Positions 16,959 to 25,179 of a DNA stretch of 64,000 nt are shown here, piece by piece; the stretch's first letter is position 1; each line of letters opens with the position of its first letter. This DNA comes from Paenalcaligenes sp050487225 (lineage in GTDB: Bacteria > Pseudomonadota > Gammaproteobacteria > Burkholderiales > Burkholderiaceae_B). Below the pieces are notes generated by a model. It made no database searches. It was not told the origin of the DNA and saw only the letters and a program-made list of their open reading frames with translations. The stretch is from positions 434,001 through 498,000 of the forward strand of contig NZ_JBKQGY010000001.1 in the NCBI RefSeq assembly GCF_050487225.1. The letters run 5' to 3'. The position numbers and the translations under genes are program-made.

Positions 16959-16995
16959 AAAAAGGGGTAGAACAATGATGTTCTACCCCTTTTTT
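16959..16995. terminator. Bidirectional rho-independent terminator between thiolase and argH genes
   Basis: Perfect stem AAAAAGGGGTAGAACA / TGTTCTACCCCTTTTT with loop ATGA. T-rich on the plus strand after the stem and on the minus strand by symmetry. It serves both convergent genes. Confidence 0.9.
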
Positions 16996-17014
16996 AGCTA
17001 CCTATGCCGCCTGC

Positions 17015-18427
17015 TTATTCAGCTAGAATGCGCTCTGCTTCAAAGCGTACACGTTCGGGGGCTGTGCCACCGATGTGGTTACGCGAAGCCACAGAGCCTT
17101 CAAGAGTCAGCACACCGTAGATGTCTTCTTCGATACTGGCGTGGAAAGCTTTAAGCTCGTCTAAGCTCAGGTCAGCCAAGTCGCAGCCTTTTTCTTCGCA
17201 TTTACGTACAGCCAATGCCACGGTTTCGTGTGCATCACGGAAAGGCAGACCTTTTTTCACCAAGTAGTCAGCCAAGTCAGTGGCTGTGGCAAAGCCTTGC
17301 AGTGCCGCAGCACGCATGGCTTCTGGGTGAACGCGAATGCCGTCAACCATGTCTACAAAAATAGTCAGGGTGTCGCGGATGGTATCAGCCGAGTCAAACA
17401 GACCTTCTTTGTCTTCTTGGTTGTCTTTGTTGTAGGCCAAAGGTTGACCTTTCATCAAGGTCAGCAACGCCATCAGGTGACCGGTTACGCGGCCTGTTTT
17501 ACCACGAGCTAACTCAGGTACGTCTGGGTTTTTCTTCTGAGGCATGATGGAGCTACCTGTGCAGAAGCGGTCAGCGATGTCGATGAAGCCTACGCGTGGG
17601 CTAACCCATAGCACCAACTCTTCAGAAAAACGCGAAATGTGGGTCATGACCAAAGCGGCTGCAGCGCAGAACTCAATGGCAAAGTCACGATCTGATACGG
17701 CATCCAGCGAGTTACGACATACACCGTCAAACTCCAGCAAGCTAGCCACTTGTTCGCGATCTATAGGGTAGCTAGTACCGGCCAGTGCGGCAGCACCCAG
17801 AGGCAATCGGTTAACACGTTTGCGACAGTCGGCCAAACGCTCGGCATCACGACCAAACATTTCTGCATACGCCAGCAAGTGGTGACCAAAGGTCACGGGT
17901 TGAGCCACTTGCAGGTGGGTGAAGCCGGGTAGAATGGTGTCGGAATGTTTAAGCGCGAGAGCGGCTAGACCTTTACGCAATTGTTGCAGCAGTGTAATAG
18001 CCGTGTCGATTTCTGCACGCAACCACAGACGAATATCGGTGGCTACTTGGTCATTACGTGAACGGCCTGTGTGCAAACGTTTACCGGCATCGCCAATGAT
18101 TTCAACCAGACGTTTTTCAATGTTCAGGTGCACGTCTTCGAGGTCGATGGACCACTCAAACTGCTGCTGTGCTATTTCGTCCAAGATTTGCGCCATACCG
18201 CGCTCAATCGCTTGCAGGTCATCGTTGCTGATAACACCAACCGTGGCCAGCATAGCGGCGTGAGCCAAGGAGCCTTGAATATCAAAGGCGGCCAAGCGTT
18301 TGTCAAAATTGACGGACGCGGTGTAACGCTTGACGAGGTCAGACACCGGTTCACTAAAGCGCGCCGACCAGGCTTGGGCTTTGTTCGCGAATTGATTTTG
18401 CATGGAAGATGAAGAGTTATCAGACAT
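17015..18427 (-). CDS. argH: Argininosuccinate lyase
   Basis: 470 aa. Fumarase/aspartase-superfamily signature GSSIMPQKKNPDVPELARGK, plus HTGRSRNDQVATDIRLWLR and TILPGFTHLQVAQPVTFGHHLLAYAEMF, all diagnostic of ArgH. The enzyme splits argininosuccinate into arginine and fumarate, the last step of arginine biosynthesis. The start at 18427 gives a Ser-rich leader (MSDNSSSSM); an internal ATG at 18403 is possible. It is transcribed alone, divergent from the mechanosensitive channel gene. Confidence 0.96.
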   Translation of the reverse strand: MSDNSSSSMQNQFANKAQAWSARFSEPVSDLVKRYTASVNFDKRLAAFDIQGSLAHAAMLATVGVISNDDLQAIERGMAQILDEIAQQQFEWSIDLEDVHLNIEKRLVEIIGDAGKRLHTGRSRNDQVATDIRLWLRAEIDTAITLLQQLRKGLAALALKHSDTILPGFTHLQVAQPVTFGHHLLAYAEMFGRDAERLADCRKRVNRLPLGAAALAGTSYPIDREQVASLLEFDGVCRNSLDAVSDRDFAIEFCAAAALVMTHISRFSEELVLWVSPRVGFIDIADRFCTGSSIMPQKKNPDVPELARGKTGRVTGHLMALLTLMKGQPLAYNKDNQEDKEGLFDSADTIRDTLTIFVDMVDGIRVHPEAMRAAALQGFATATDLADYLVKKGLPFRDAHETVALAVRKCEEKGCDLADLSLDELKAFHASIEEDIYGVLTLEGSVASRNHIGGTAPERVRFEAERILAE

Positions 18428-18567
18428 AATTGATTGCTTTTGTAGGTCAGCCAGGCTTACGTGTAGCCAGGTCCATAGGCTATATTAAACGGTTATTTAG
18501 GACGTGATGGCAAGTTTGACGATCAACGCGCTCTGGCGTCCGGCAAGATTATAGAAAAAAGGTATAC

Positions 18568-19890
18568 ATGATTATGTTAGACGAATGGGTAGATCAAAGT
18601 TTATTGATGCAGTATTTGCCAGAAGTTTGGATGCGGGTTTTGGCAGGGCTGCTACTGTTGATCGTGCTCTACAGCATTATAAGCTGGGGCGTGCGCGCAG
18701 GGATGGCTGTTGTGGTAGGCAGGGCCTTGCAAGCTATACGCAAAGGGTCATGGCAGGAACCTTTACGTAAACGTCGTGTGGCGGCTTATTTAAGTCACAT
18801 GGTGGCCTTGCTGTTTTTGGCGCTGAACCTACAGTTGATGCCCATGAGTGAGGCAGTGACCGAGGGCTTACAGCGCATTGTGCTGACACTGTCGTGTTTT
18901 TACGCCTTACGTTGCCTGAGTGCAGTGTTGTCTGCCACCCAAGATATCTATGAAGAAAGCACCCGTTCGGGTCGTGCCTCGATTAAGGGCTATATAGAGG
19001 TAGCTCGCAGCATTATGTGGGCGCTTGGTACCGTAGTGGGGGTTTCCATTCTATTGGATAAATCGCCCATCCTAATGCTCTCTGGTCTGGGTGCGATCTC
19101 AGCCGTCTTGCTGTTGGTGTTTAAAGATACCTTGCTGTCCATGGTGGCGAGTGCGCAAATCAGCAGCAATGACCTGTTGCGTATCGGCGACTGGATCAGT
19201 ATGCCGCAGGCTAATGCAGACGGTACGGTGATTGATATTTCTCTACATACCGTCAAAGTCGAGAACTTTGATAAAACCGTGACCAGCGTACCTACATACA
19301 AGCTGTTCTCAGAGAGCTACAAGAACTGGCGCCACATGTTTGAGTCGGGCGGTCGTCGTATTAAACGTACCCTGAGCATTGATGCTTCTACCATTCGTTT
19401 TTTGGATGATGAAGAGATTGAAGGGTTACGCCGATTTGCACTGCTGGATGAGTACCTAGTAGAAAAGCAGCAAGAACTTGAGGAAAGTAATAAGCAACTA
19501 GTTGCTGAGGGTCGCGATGGGATTAACCGTCGTCGTTTGACCAACATTGGTACGTTCCGGGCGTACGCCATGCAGTACTTGAAGCATAAAAAAGGTATTC
19601 ATCATCAAATGTTGATGATGGTGCGCATGATGGAGCCTAGCAGTGAGGGTGTACCAGTAGAGGTTTATTGCTTTACGGACGACACCGCCTGGGTCAATTA
19701 CGAGCGCATTCAAGGCGATGTGTTTGACCACTTCCTGTCCATCTTGCCTGAAATGGGTCTGCGTTTGTACCAGTCACCGTCTGGTGTAGATATGCGCGAA
19801 GCCTTTGCACAGGGAGCAAACCTGAAAGAGATGTTGCAGGCAGAGCGTCCTTCTACTGAAAAACGTGCAGGTAGTGCGCTGGACAGTTAA
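18568..19890 (+). CDS. YbdG-like mechanosensitive ion channel (MscS superfamily)
   Basis: 440 aa. About five transmembrane segments in the first 200 residues, then the MscS core (GLGAISAVLLLVFKDTLLSMVASAQI) and beta domain (NDLLRIGDWISMPQANADGTVIDISLHTVKVENFDKTVTSVPTYKL). The ADGTVIDIS and KNWRHMFESGGRRIKRTL elements match E. coli YbdG, a miniconductance channel that protects against mild hypoosmotic shock. Starts at 18568 or 18574. No operon partner is certain: the PII gene is 46 bp downstream and may be read from the same promoter. Confidence 0.88.
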   Translation: MIMLDEWVDQSLLMQYLPEVWMRVLAGLLLLIVLYSIISWGVRAGMAVVVGRALQAIRKGSWQEPLRKRRVAAYLSHMVALLFLALNLQLMPMSEAVTEGLQRIVLTLSCFYALRCLSAVLSATQDIYEESTRSGRASIKGYIEVARSIMWALGTVVGVSILLDKSPILMLSGLGAISAVLLLVFKDTLLSMVASAQISSNDLLRIGDWISMPQANADGTVIDISLHTVKVENFDKTVTSVPTYKLFSESYKNWRHMFESGGRRIKRTLSIDASTIRFLDDEEIEGLRRFALLDEYLVEKQQELEESNKQLVAEGRDGINRRRLTNIGTFRAYAMQYLKHKKGIHHQMLMMVRMMEPSSEGVPVEVYCFTDDTAWVNYERIQGDVFDHFLSILPEMGLRLYQSPSGVDMREAFAQGANLKEMLQAERPSTEKRAGSALDS

Positions 19891-19936
19891 GATGTAGCGG
19901 GTGGCAATTTTCAGAGTTATTGCTTTGGTTATATAG

Positions 19937-20275
19937 ATGAAACAAATTACCGCAATTATTAAGCCTTTTAAGCTGGATGAAGTCCGCGAGGCCTTGGGTG
20001 AGCTAGATGTAAATGGGCTCACTGTCACTGAAGTGAAAGGCTTTGGTAGACAAAAAGGGCATACCGAGCTCTATCGTGGCTCCGAGTATGTGGTGGATTT
20101 TTTACCGAAAATCCGTATTGATATTGTGGTGCCAGCAGAGCGTTGTGATGCTGTGATCGAAGCCATTATCAAAGCGGCTCGTACCGGAAAAATTGGTGAC
20201 GGAAAAATCTTCGTTACCAACGTAGAGCAAGTGGTGCGTATACGTACAGGCGAAGCCGGCGCCGCCGCCATCTAA
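19937..20275 (+). CDS. glnB: Nitrogen regulatory protein P-II
   Basis: 112 aa, the exact PII length. Uridylylation Tyr51 sits in the T-loop (HTELYRGSEYVVDFLPK), with the C-terminal signature DGKIFVTNVEQVVRIRTGEAGAAAI. The trimeric signal protein senses 2-oxoglutarate, ATP/ADP and glutamine and controls GlnE, NtrB and AmtB. No amtB is adjacent, so glnB is preferred to glnK. No clear ribosome binding site precedes the ATG. The stop region contains TAAGGAG, which serves the next gene. Confidence 0.93.
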   Translation: MKQITAIIKPFKLDEVREALGELDVNGLTVTEVKGFGRQKGHTELYRGSEYVVDFLPKIRIDIVVPAERCDAVIEAIIKAARTGKIGDGKIFVTNVEQVVRIRTGEAGAAAI

Positions 20276-20285
20276 GGAGTGCAGG

Positions 20286-21131
20286 GTGCAGTCGTATTTT
20301 TCACTGGATAGTGCTGCGTTTTCTAGAGTTGGGCAGGGCTCTTGGTATTTGGATAGTGCTGCCGATAGGGCGCAAGTCATTCGCGCCATACAAACGGGGC
20401 TAGATGCCGGGCTGACCCATATAGATACCGCAGAAATGTACGGTGATGGCGATGCAGAAACTCTACTGGGCGAAGCCTTGCGTGATCGTAGAGACGAGGC
20501 ATTTCTAGTCTCTAAAGTACTGCCATTTAATGCGGGTTATGACGATGCTATTGCTGCCTGTGAGCGCAGTTTGCAACGTTTGCAAACCGACTATTTGGAT
20601 AGCTACTTGTTGCATTGGCGAGGCCAAGTCCCACTGGAAGAAACCGTTGCGGCGATGGAGCAACTGCAGCAATCAGGCAAGATTCGTAGTTGGGGCGTTA
20701 GCAACTTTGACGTCAGTGATCTGGTAGCGCTGTACGCTATCGCTGGCGAGGGCAAAATTGCCTGTAATCAAGTGCTTTATCACTTGGAAGAGCGCACGAT
20801 CGAGCACGAGCTTATAGGGTGGTGCGTTGCACACGGTATTAACGTTGTGGCCTATAGCCCGTTTGGGCATGACCAGTTTCCGCTGGAAGGCAGTGCAGAA
20901 GGTCAGGTGTTAGCTCAAATAGGGCAACAGTACGATGCCAGTGCACGTCAGGTAGCGTTGGCGTTTTTGTGCCGTAGGCCAGATGTGTTTGCTATCCCTA
21001 AAGCCGCCAGCATGCGACATGTGCTGGATAATGCAGGCGCGTTGGATTTAACGCTGAGCCAAGACGATATTGCCAATATTGATGCAGCGTTTCCGCTGCA
21101 ACCTCATCCGGGTTATTTACCCATGATCTAA
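20286..21131 (+). CDS. Aldo/keto reductase
   Basis: 281 aa (alpha/beta)8 NAD(P)H-dependent oxidoreductase. Catalytic tetrad elements are all present: Asp and Tyr in HIDTAEMYGDGDAE, Lys in FLVSKVLPFNAG, His in YLLHWRG; the coenzyme-binding end is VFAIPKAASMRHVLDNAGALD. GTG start at 20286 with TAAGGAG overlapping the stop of glnB, so likely translationally coupled to it. Physiological substrate unknown; the family handles aldehydes, methylglyoxal and small ketones. Confidence 0.9.
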   Translation: MQSYFSLDSAAFSRVGQGSWYLDSAADRAQVIRAIQTGLDAGLTHIDTAEMYGDGDAETLLGEALRDRRDEAFLVSKVLPFNAGYDDAIAACERSLQRLQTDYLDSYLLHWRGQVPLEETVAAMEQLQQSGKIRSWGVSNFDVSDLVALYAIAGEGKIACNQVLYHLEERTIEHELIGWCVAHGINVVAYSPFGHDQFPLEGSAEGQVLAQIGQQYDASARQVALAFLCRRPDVFAIPKAASMRHVLDNAGALDLTLSQDDIANIDAAFPLQPHPGYLPMI

Positions 21132-21150
21132 AGGCCGCAGCGGTAGGCGA

Positions 21151-22377
21151 TTAGTCTGCCGCTACGTCGGCGGCTTGGCTACGTTCATGGAACCATAGCC
21201 ACATTAGCGAAACTACTACAACCCCTACGATAGGGAAGGTCCAGGTGTTGATGCCATCCCAGCCATGTGTGACCAGTAGTTGGCCTGAAGAAAATGACGA
21301 AATGGCGACTGAGCCAAACACTAAAAAGTCGTTAAACGCTTGTACGCGATTACGTTCTTCGTTGCGATAGCAGTCGGTGACCATGGCGGTTGCACCAATA
21401 AAACCAAAGTTCCAACCCAAGCCCAGCAGAATCAAACTGATCCAGAAGTGTTCGACGGATAAGCCGCGTAGTGCGACCACGCTCGCCAGAGCAATCAAGA
21501 GTAGGCCACTGAGTGTGACAGCAATTTTGCCGAAACGACGAATGAGCGTACCGGTGAAAAAGCTAGGGCCAAACATGGCCAGAATATGCCATTGAATGCC
21601 TAGCGTGGAGTCACGCATGCTATGGCCGCAGCCCACCATCGCTAAGGGGGAGGCCGTCATCATAAAGCTCATCAAGCTGTATGAACTAGTCCCCGCAATC
21701 ACAGCCACAATGAACTTAGGTTGCTTGATGATTTCTAGTAGGGGGCGTCCGTGTGAAGCGTTGGTGTGTGCTGCTGGTGTATTGTGTGTGACTGCCGGAT
21801 CATTGCGAAGAAATGCAATTAACGGAAGAGCGCACAGAGCCAGTATAGCCTGAGCGATGAACGTGCCGCCAAAGGGGAGGCTAGGAATAATTTCGCTGGT
21901 ATGCAGGATAACTTGGGTTGCCAGTACGGCTGCTACCAACCCCCCAATCATGACCCAAGAAATGGCTTTAGGCTTGAGAGGGCCTTCTACCGAGTCAGCC
22001 GCTGCAAAGCGGTAGCTTTGTACATATGAGGCGTATAGCCCAGCCAGAATAGTACCTAGGCAGAACAGTAGAAAAGAGCCTATAGCGATACCGTAGAAGG
22101 CAATCATGCCACCGGATGCTCCTAATAAGCTGCCTACCACATAGCCAAATCGGCGGCCCTTCTGACGCATGACGAAAGCAGCGGGGAGTACGCCCAGCGC
22201 CAGCCCAATATTAAACAAGCTGACGGGCAGTGTTGCCATCTCAGTAGAAGGGGCCAACTGCGAGCCTACCAACCCACCCAGCGCCACGACAACGGCGGGG
22301 TTGGCACCTCCAAGAGCTTGCAGTCCGGACAGCACGAGGGCGTTACGACGCCCGTTGCCTGTAAGAGAGGAGTTCAT
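21151..22377 (-). CDS. Major facilitator superfamily transporter
   Basis: 408 aa with about 12 hydrophobic segments in two halves. MFS loop features are visible: MRQKGRRFGYVVGSLLGASGGMIAFYG between TM2 and TM3, and the second-half counterpart LIRRFGKIAVTLSGLLLIALAS. FNIGLALGVLPAAF and YASYVQSYRFAAADSVEGPLKPKAISWVMIGG resemble a YfcJ/UMF-like family with unknown substrates. Lies 71 bp after ubiC on the same strand and may share its transcript. Nothing in the sequence identifies the substrate. Confidence 0.82.
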   Translation of the reverse strand: MNSSLTGNGRRNALVLSGLQALGGANPAVVVALGGLVGSQLAPSTEMATLPVSLFNIGLALGVLPAAFVMRQKGRRFGYVVGSLLGASGGMIAFYGIAIGSFLLFCLGTILAGLYASYVQSYRFAAADSVEGPLKPKAISWVMIGGLVAAVLATQVILHTSEIIPSLPFGGTFIAQAILALCALPLIAFLRNDPAVTHNTPAAHTNASHGRPLLEIIKQPKFIVAVIAGTSSYSLMSFMMTASPLAMVGCGHSMRDSTLGIQWHILAMFGPSFFTGTLIRRFGKIAVTLSGLLLIALASVVALRGLSVEHFWISLILLGLGWNFGFIGATAMVTDCYRNEERNRVQAFNDFLVFGSVAISSFSSGQLLVTHGWDGINTWTFPIVGVVVVSLMWLWFHERSQAADVAAD

Positions 22378-22448
22378 GCGTTAAGTACTTTGTTAGTAAA
22401 ATTAATTGTTACGAGGAATATACAAAGAACTTAACGTAATTTATCTTT

Positions 22449-23012
22449 TTAGGCTAGAAGCTGGCTGTCGGGGTAGTGCGTCCAGAACTCCGGATGAAAA
22501 CACTCAATCACAATCAAAGCCTGATCCTGTCTCATAAAACGGGAGCATCGCGCATACAAAGGCTGCAGTTCTTGGATGTGGAAGGTGTGTTGCGCTAAAG
22601 GTGCAAGTGCGCTGTCAGTTTCGGTGTTGACTCTATAGCAGAACTGAGAGCGGCTAACCTCTGGGTCGTTGTAGAGAATATCGGCCAGAGGTTTAGTACC
22701 TAGATTTTTAATGCTGCCCCATTGGTCGTCAGAGGCTGCTACAGTACAGAAACTGCGTGCACAAACCATAGGCTGTCCATCCAAACTCATCACGATTTCC
22801 CGCACCCAGGCGTGGGGTTGATCCAGCATCCAACGCTCTTCGTCATGCAGCGTGGTGGCACGTTCTGCTTGTACGGCTAGCGTGAGTTGACCGAGGTTAC
22901 GCAGCGACGCAGTCAGCGCGCCAGGCTTATCTAGCCAGAAAGCAGGTAAGGGTGCCAAGTCGGCGGGCAATTGGGATGTCCAGGAGTTCTTAGCGGGCGG
23001 ACAGAATTTCAT
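22449..23012 (-). CDS. ubiC: Chorismate lyase
   Basis: 187 aa, normal length for UbiC. Recognisable blocks: AWVREIVMSLDGQPMVCARSF (substrate-binding Arg), LGTKPLADILYNDPEVSRSQF and YARCSRFMRQDQALIVIECFHPEFW with the C-terminal Glu. The enzyme turns chorismate into 4-hydroxybenzoate and pyruvate, the first committed step of ubiquinone synthesis. No ubiA follows; an MFS gene does. Divergent from the RluF-like gene, with only 37 bp between the two starts, so their promoters must overlap or be very compact. Confidence 0.88.
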   Translation of the reverse strand: MKFCPPAKNSWTSQLPADLAPLPAFWLDKPGALTASLRNLGQLTLAVQAERATTLHDEERWMLDQPHAWVREIVMSLDGQPMVCARSFCTVAASDDQWGSIKNLGTKPLADILYNDPEVSRSQFCYRVNTETDSALAPLAQHTFHIQELQPLYARCSRFMRQDQALIVIECFHPEFWTHYPDSQLLA

Positions 23013-23049
23013 AGGGAATTACGCAAACAACGCTTAAAATAGCAAAACT

Positions 23050-23784
23050 ATGGAACAGATCAGAATTTCAAAACTCATGTCAGAGCGCGGCCTTTGTTCG
23101 CGCCGGGAAGCCGATGCTTTTATTGAGCGTGGCTGGGTAAAAGTTAATGGCCGCGTTGCGGTATTGGGGCAAAAAGCATCACCAAACGACAAAATTGTAC
23201 TGGATAAAACCGCTCAACAACGTCAAACCGAGCGTGTGACCATTATTTTGCATAAACCGGTAGGTATTGTGTCCGGTCAGGCAGAAAAAGGGTATAGAAA
23301 CGCGGTGTCGTTGATTCAGGCTAGTACACAGTACAAGCCAGGTATCTCTGGGCAAGGTAAATTTAGCCCTGCACACTTGCGTGGTTTAGCTCCTGCGGGG
23401 CGTTTAGATATTGATTCGCAAGGTTTGTTGGTGCTGACGCAAGATGGTCGTATTGCAAAACAGCTGATTGGCGAAGATTCTCCTATTGATAAAGAATATC
23501 TGGTGCGCGTGAGTGGCAAGCTGGATGACCGTAATTTGGCTATGTTGCGCCACGGTTTAAGCTTAGATGGCAAGCCATTGCTGCCTGCAGAAGTGCGTTG
23601 GCAAAACGACGACCAGCTGCATTTTGTACTACGTGAGGGTAAAAAACGTCAGATTCGCCGTATGTGCGAAATGGTGGGCCTGAAAGTAGTAGGTCTGAAA
23701 CGCGTACGTATGGGACGCGTTGTACTGGGTGATTTGCCTCCAGGCAAATGGCGCTACCTGCGCCCCGGTGAGAAGTTCTATTGA
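23050..23784 (+). CDS. rluF: RsuA/RluF-family rRNA pseudouridine synthase
   Basis: 244 aa. N-terminal S4 RNA-binding domain (IRISKLMSERGLCSRREADAFIERGWVKVNG, residues 4-50), then the pseudouridine synthase domain with catalytic Asp in AGRLDIDSQGLLVLTQDG, KEYLVRVSGKL and the C-terminal REGKKRQIRRMCEMVGLKVVGLKRVRMG. Best fit is RluF (23S rRNA U2604 in E. coli) by the S4 plus HKPVGIVSG pattern; RluB/RsuA cannot be excluded, so the symbol is tentative. It ends only three bases before a frame that may be a small protein gene. Confidence 0.8.
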   Translation: MEQIRISKLMSERGLCSRREADAFIERGWVKVNGRVAVLGQKASPNDKIVLDKTAQQRQTERVTIILHKPVGIVSGQAEKGYRNAVSLIQASTQYKPGISGQGKFSPAHLRGLAPAGRLDIDSQGLLVLTQDGRIAKQLIGEDSPIDKEYLVRVSGKLDDRNLAMLRHGLSLDGKPLLPAEVRWQNDDQLHFVLREGKKRQIRRMCEMVGLKVVGLKRVRMGRVVLGDLPPGKWRYLRPGEKFY

Positions 23785-23814
23785 GATTCACAGCAAGGTG
23801 CGCCGCGTTTGACG

Positions 23815-23961
23815 ATGCGCACCGCTGTGCTGGCTGATAGCATTGTCACCGCAAAAGGCTCATCGCCAGTTAGTTTTACATGTGCGATCTTTCAACAGGC
23901 AGGAGTACCTGCAGAGCATATTGCACAGTTCAACGCCATGTTGGCTGCAGAGCATCAGTGA
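23815..23961 (+). CDS. Possible small protein, 48 aa, unrecognised
   Basis: ATG at 23815, stop TGA at 23959-23961. The product starts MRTAVLADSIVTAKGSS and ends FNAMLAAEHQ; the middle contains FQQAGVPAEHIAQ. Composition is protein-like and soluble (Ala-rich, predicted helix at the C-terminus). The frame is open back to the stop of the pseudouridine synthase gene, with a possible TTG start at 23809. No good ribosome binding site is visible, so it may be read through from upstream, be the remnant of a lost gene, or be chance. The terminal hairpin overlaps the stop codon. Not recognised. Confidence 0.4.
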   Translation: MRTAVLADSIVTAKGSSPVSFTCAIFQQAGVPAEHIAQFNAMLAAEHQ

Positions 23962-23969
23962 TGCTCTGC
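23947..23969. terminator. Stem-loop between convergent rluF-like and rlmJ genes
   Basis: GCAGAGCATCA and TGATGCTCTGC are perfectly complementary around a single G, so about 9 pairs with a small loop will form. No T-tract on either strand. It is symmetric, as expected for a shared end between convergent genes. Confidence 0.5.
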
Positions 23970-23986
23970 CTGAACCAGTAAAAGCG

Positions 23987-24877
23987 TTATTCGTCTTCGT
24001 CGCGCGTAGTGCGACGCACAGGTTTTGCTGCTTGGTGACGGCAGGTAAACGAGGCATCTTTATCTTGTGCCAAGGTTTTAGCTAACCACTTCATGGTTTG
24101 TGGCAACTCTTTGGCCAGCACCCAAGGTGGGTTGATCACAAACATACCGCTACCATGTAAACCAAAGCCGTCTTTTTGTGGCGCTTTCACAGTCAGTGAT
24201 GCATGTAGCCACTCCACTTTCAATTGTTCCAAACGGCGTTGTAGGCTACGCACTTCTTCGCGTTGCACGATGGGATACCAAATGACGATACAGCATTGGG
24301 CAAAGCGTTTCAGTATTTCCGAGAGGCTATCAAAGACCTTTTTGTAATCGGTTTTTGCCTCATAAGACGGGTCTATGATCACAATGCCGCGACGTGTGTG
24401 GGGCGGCATCAAGCGCAACACCTCCTTAAAGCCATCTTCTGCATGTACGTGTACGCGACGTTTAGCGGGCGTACGTAGTAATTTTAGGTTGTGTTGCAGC
24501 AAAGGGTATTCGTTAGGATGCAGCTCAAAGCCGTGAAAGCTATCCTGCTTACGCAGTTTGCTAACGGCCAGCCACGGTGAGCCTGGGTAATAGCGGGCTA
24601 AACCATCAGGGTTTAACTCAGCGATGGCGTCTAAGTAGCCTTCCACCATGTCAGGTGCATTTTCGGCTTCTATCACTCTATCTAAACCATCGACGCATTC
24701 GCCGCTTTGCTGTGACCAGTCATGTTCCAGATCGTAAAGTCCGGCGCCGGCGTGTGTATCAATAACAGTAAAGCCGGTTTCCTTTTGCAGGTAATAGTCC
24801 AGAATGCGTGTGTAAATCACATGCTTCAGTACATCTGCATGATTGGCGGCGTGAAAAGCGTGTCTATAGCTGAACAA
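23987..24877 (-). CDS. rlmJ: 23S rRNA (adenine-N6)-methyltransferase RlmJ
   Basis: 296 aa. The N-terminus FSYRHAFHAANHADVLKH is the RlmJ signature; then VIDTHAGAGLYDL (SAM site), PGSPWLAVSKLRKQD and the catalytic IDPSYEAKTDY, in place of the N6-adenine DPPY. RlmJ methylates A2030 of 23S rRNA in E. coli. The start codon is TTG at 24877: no in-frame ATG or GTG lies nearby upstream and the conserved N-terminus begins exactly here. The C-terminal tail is basic and acidic mixed (RRTTRDEDE). Confidence 0.92.
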   Translation of the reverse strand: MFSYRHAFHAANHADVLKHVIYTRILDYYLQKETGFTVIDTHAGAGLYDLEHDWSQQSGECVDGLDRVIEAENAPDMVEGYLDAIAELNPDGLARYYPGSPWLAVSKLRKQDSFHGFELHPNEYPLLQHNLKLLRTPAKRRVHVHAEDGFKEVLRLMPPHTRRGIVIIDPSYEAKTDYKKVFDSLSEILKRFAQCCIVIWYPIVQREEVRSLQRRLEQLKVEWLHASLTVKAPQKDGFGLHGSGMFVINPPWVLAKELPQTMKWLAKTLAQDKDASFTCRHQAAKPVRRTTRDEDE

Positions 24878-25179
24878 AGTACTATCCGATGGAAGTAAGC
24901 GGTTAATTGATGAAATAGGGAGTGAGGCTAGCGTTTAACTCTTCAAAAAGCTAAGTGCTTGTGTCAAAAGAGATTTATACCGCATTTCTAGGTGATAAGG
25001 CGTATACCAGTCTACGATTTTAAAGGTTTATGCAGGCTAGAGGCGATTCAGCAATGAAAGCAGGCCAAAAGTTCAGTAGAATAGGGGATTATTTTATTCT
25101 CTGGCCAGCAGTCCGGTCTTTGGTTTTGATCATAGATTAGGCCGTTGTGCTGTTCTAAACACGCAAGAATAGGTGTTTA
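24878..25179. other. Intergenic region between divergent rlmJ and ppiD
   Basis: 302 bp without a supported gene. It must hold the promoters of both genes. No tRNA, strong hairpin or convincing promoter pair was found. A 36-codon open frame at 25030-25140 on the plus strand has no ribosome binding site and no recognisable product. Confidence 0.5.

Noticed and set aside
25030..25140. 36-codon plus-strand frame before ppiD
   Set aside because: No ribosome binding site, no recognisable product; more likely leader sequence.
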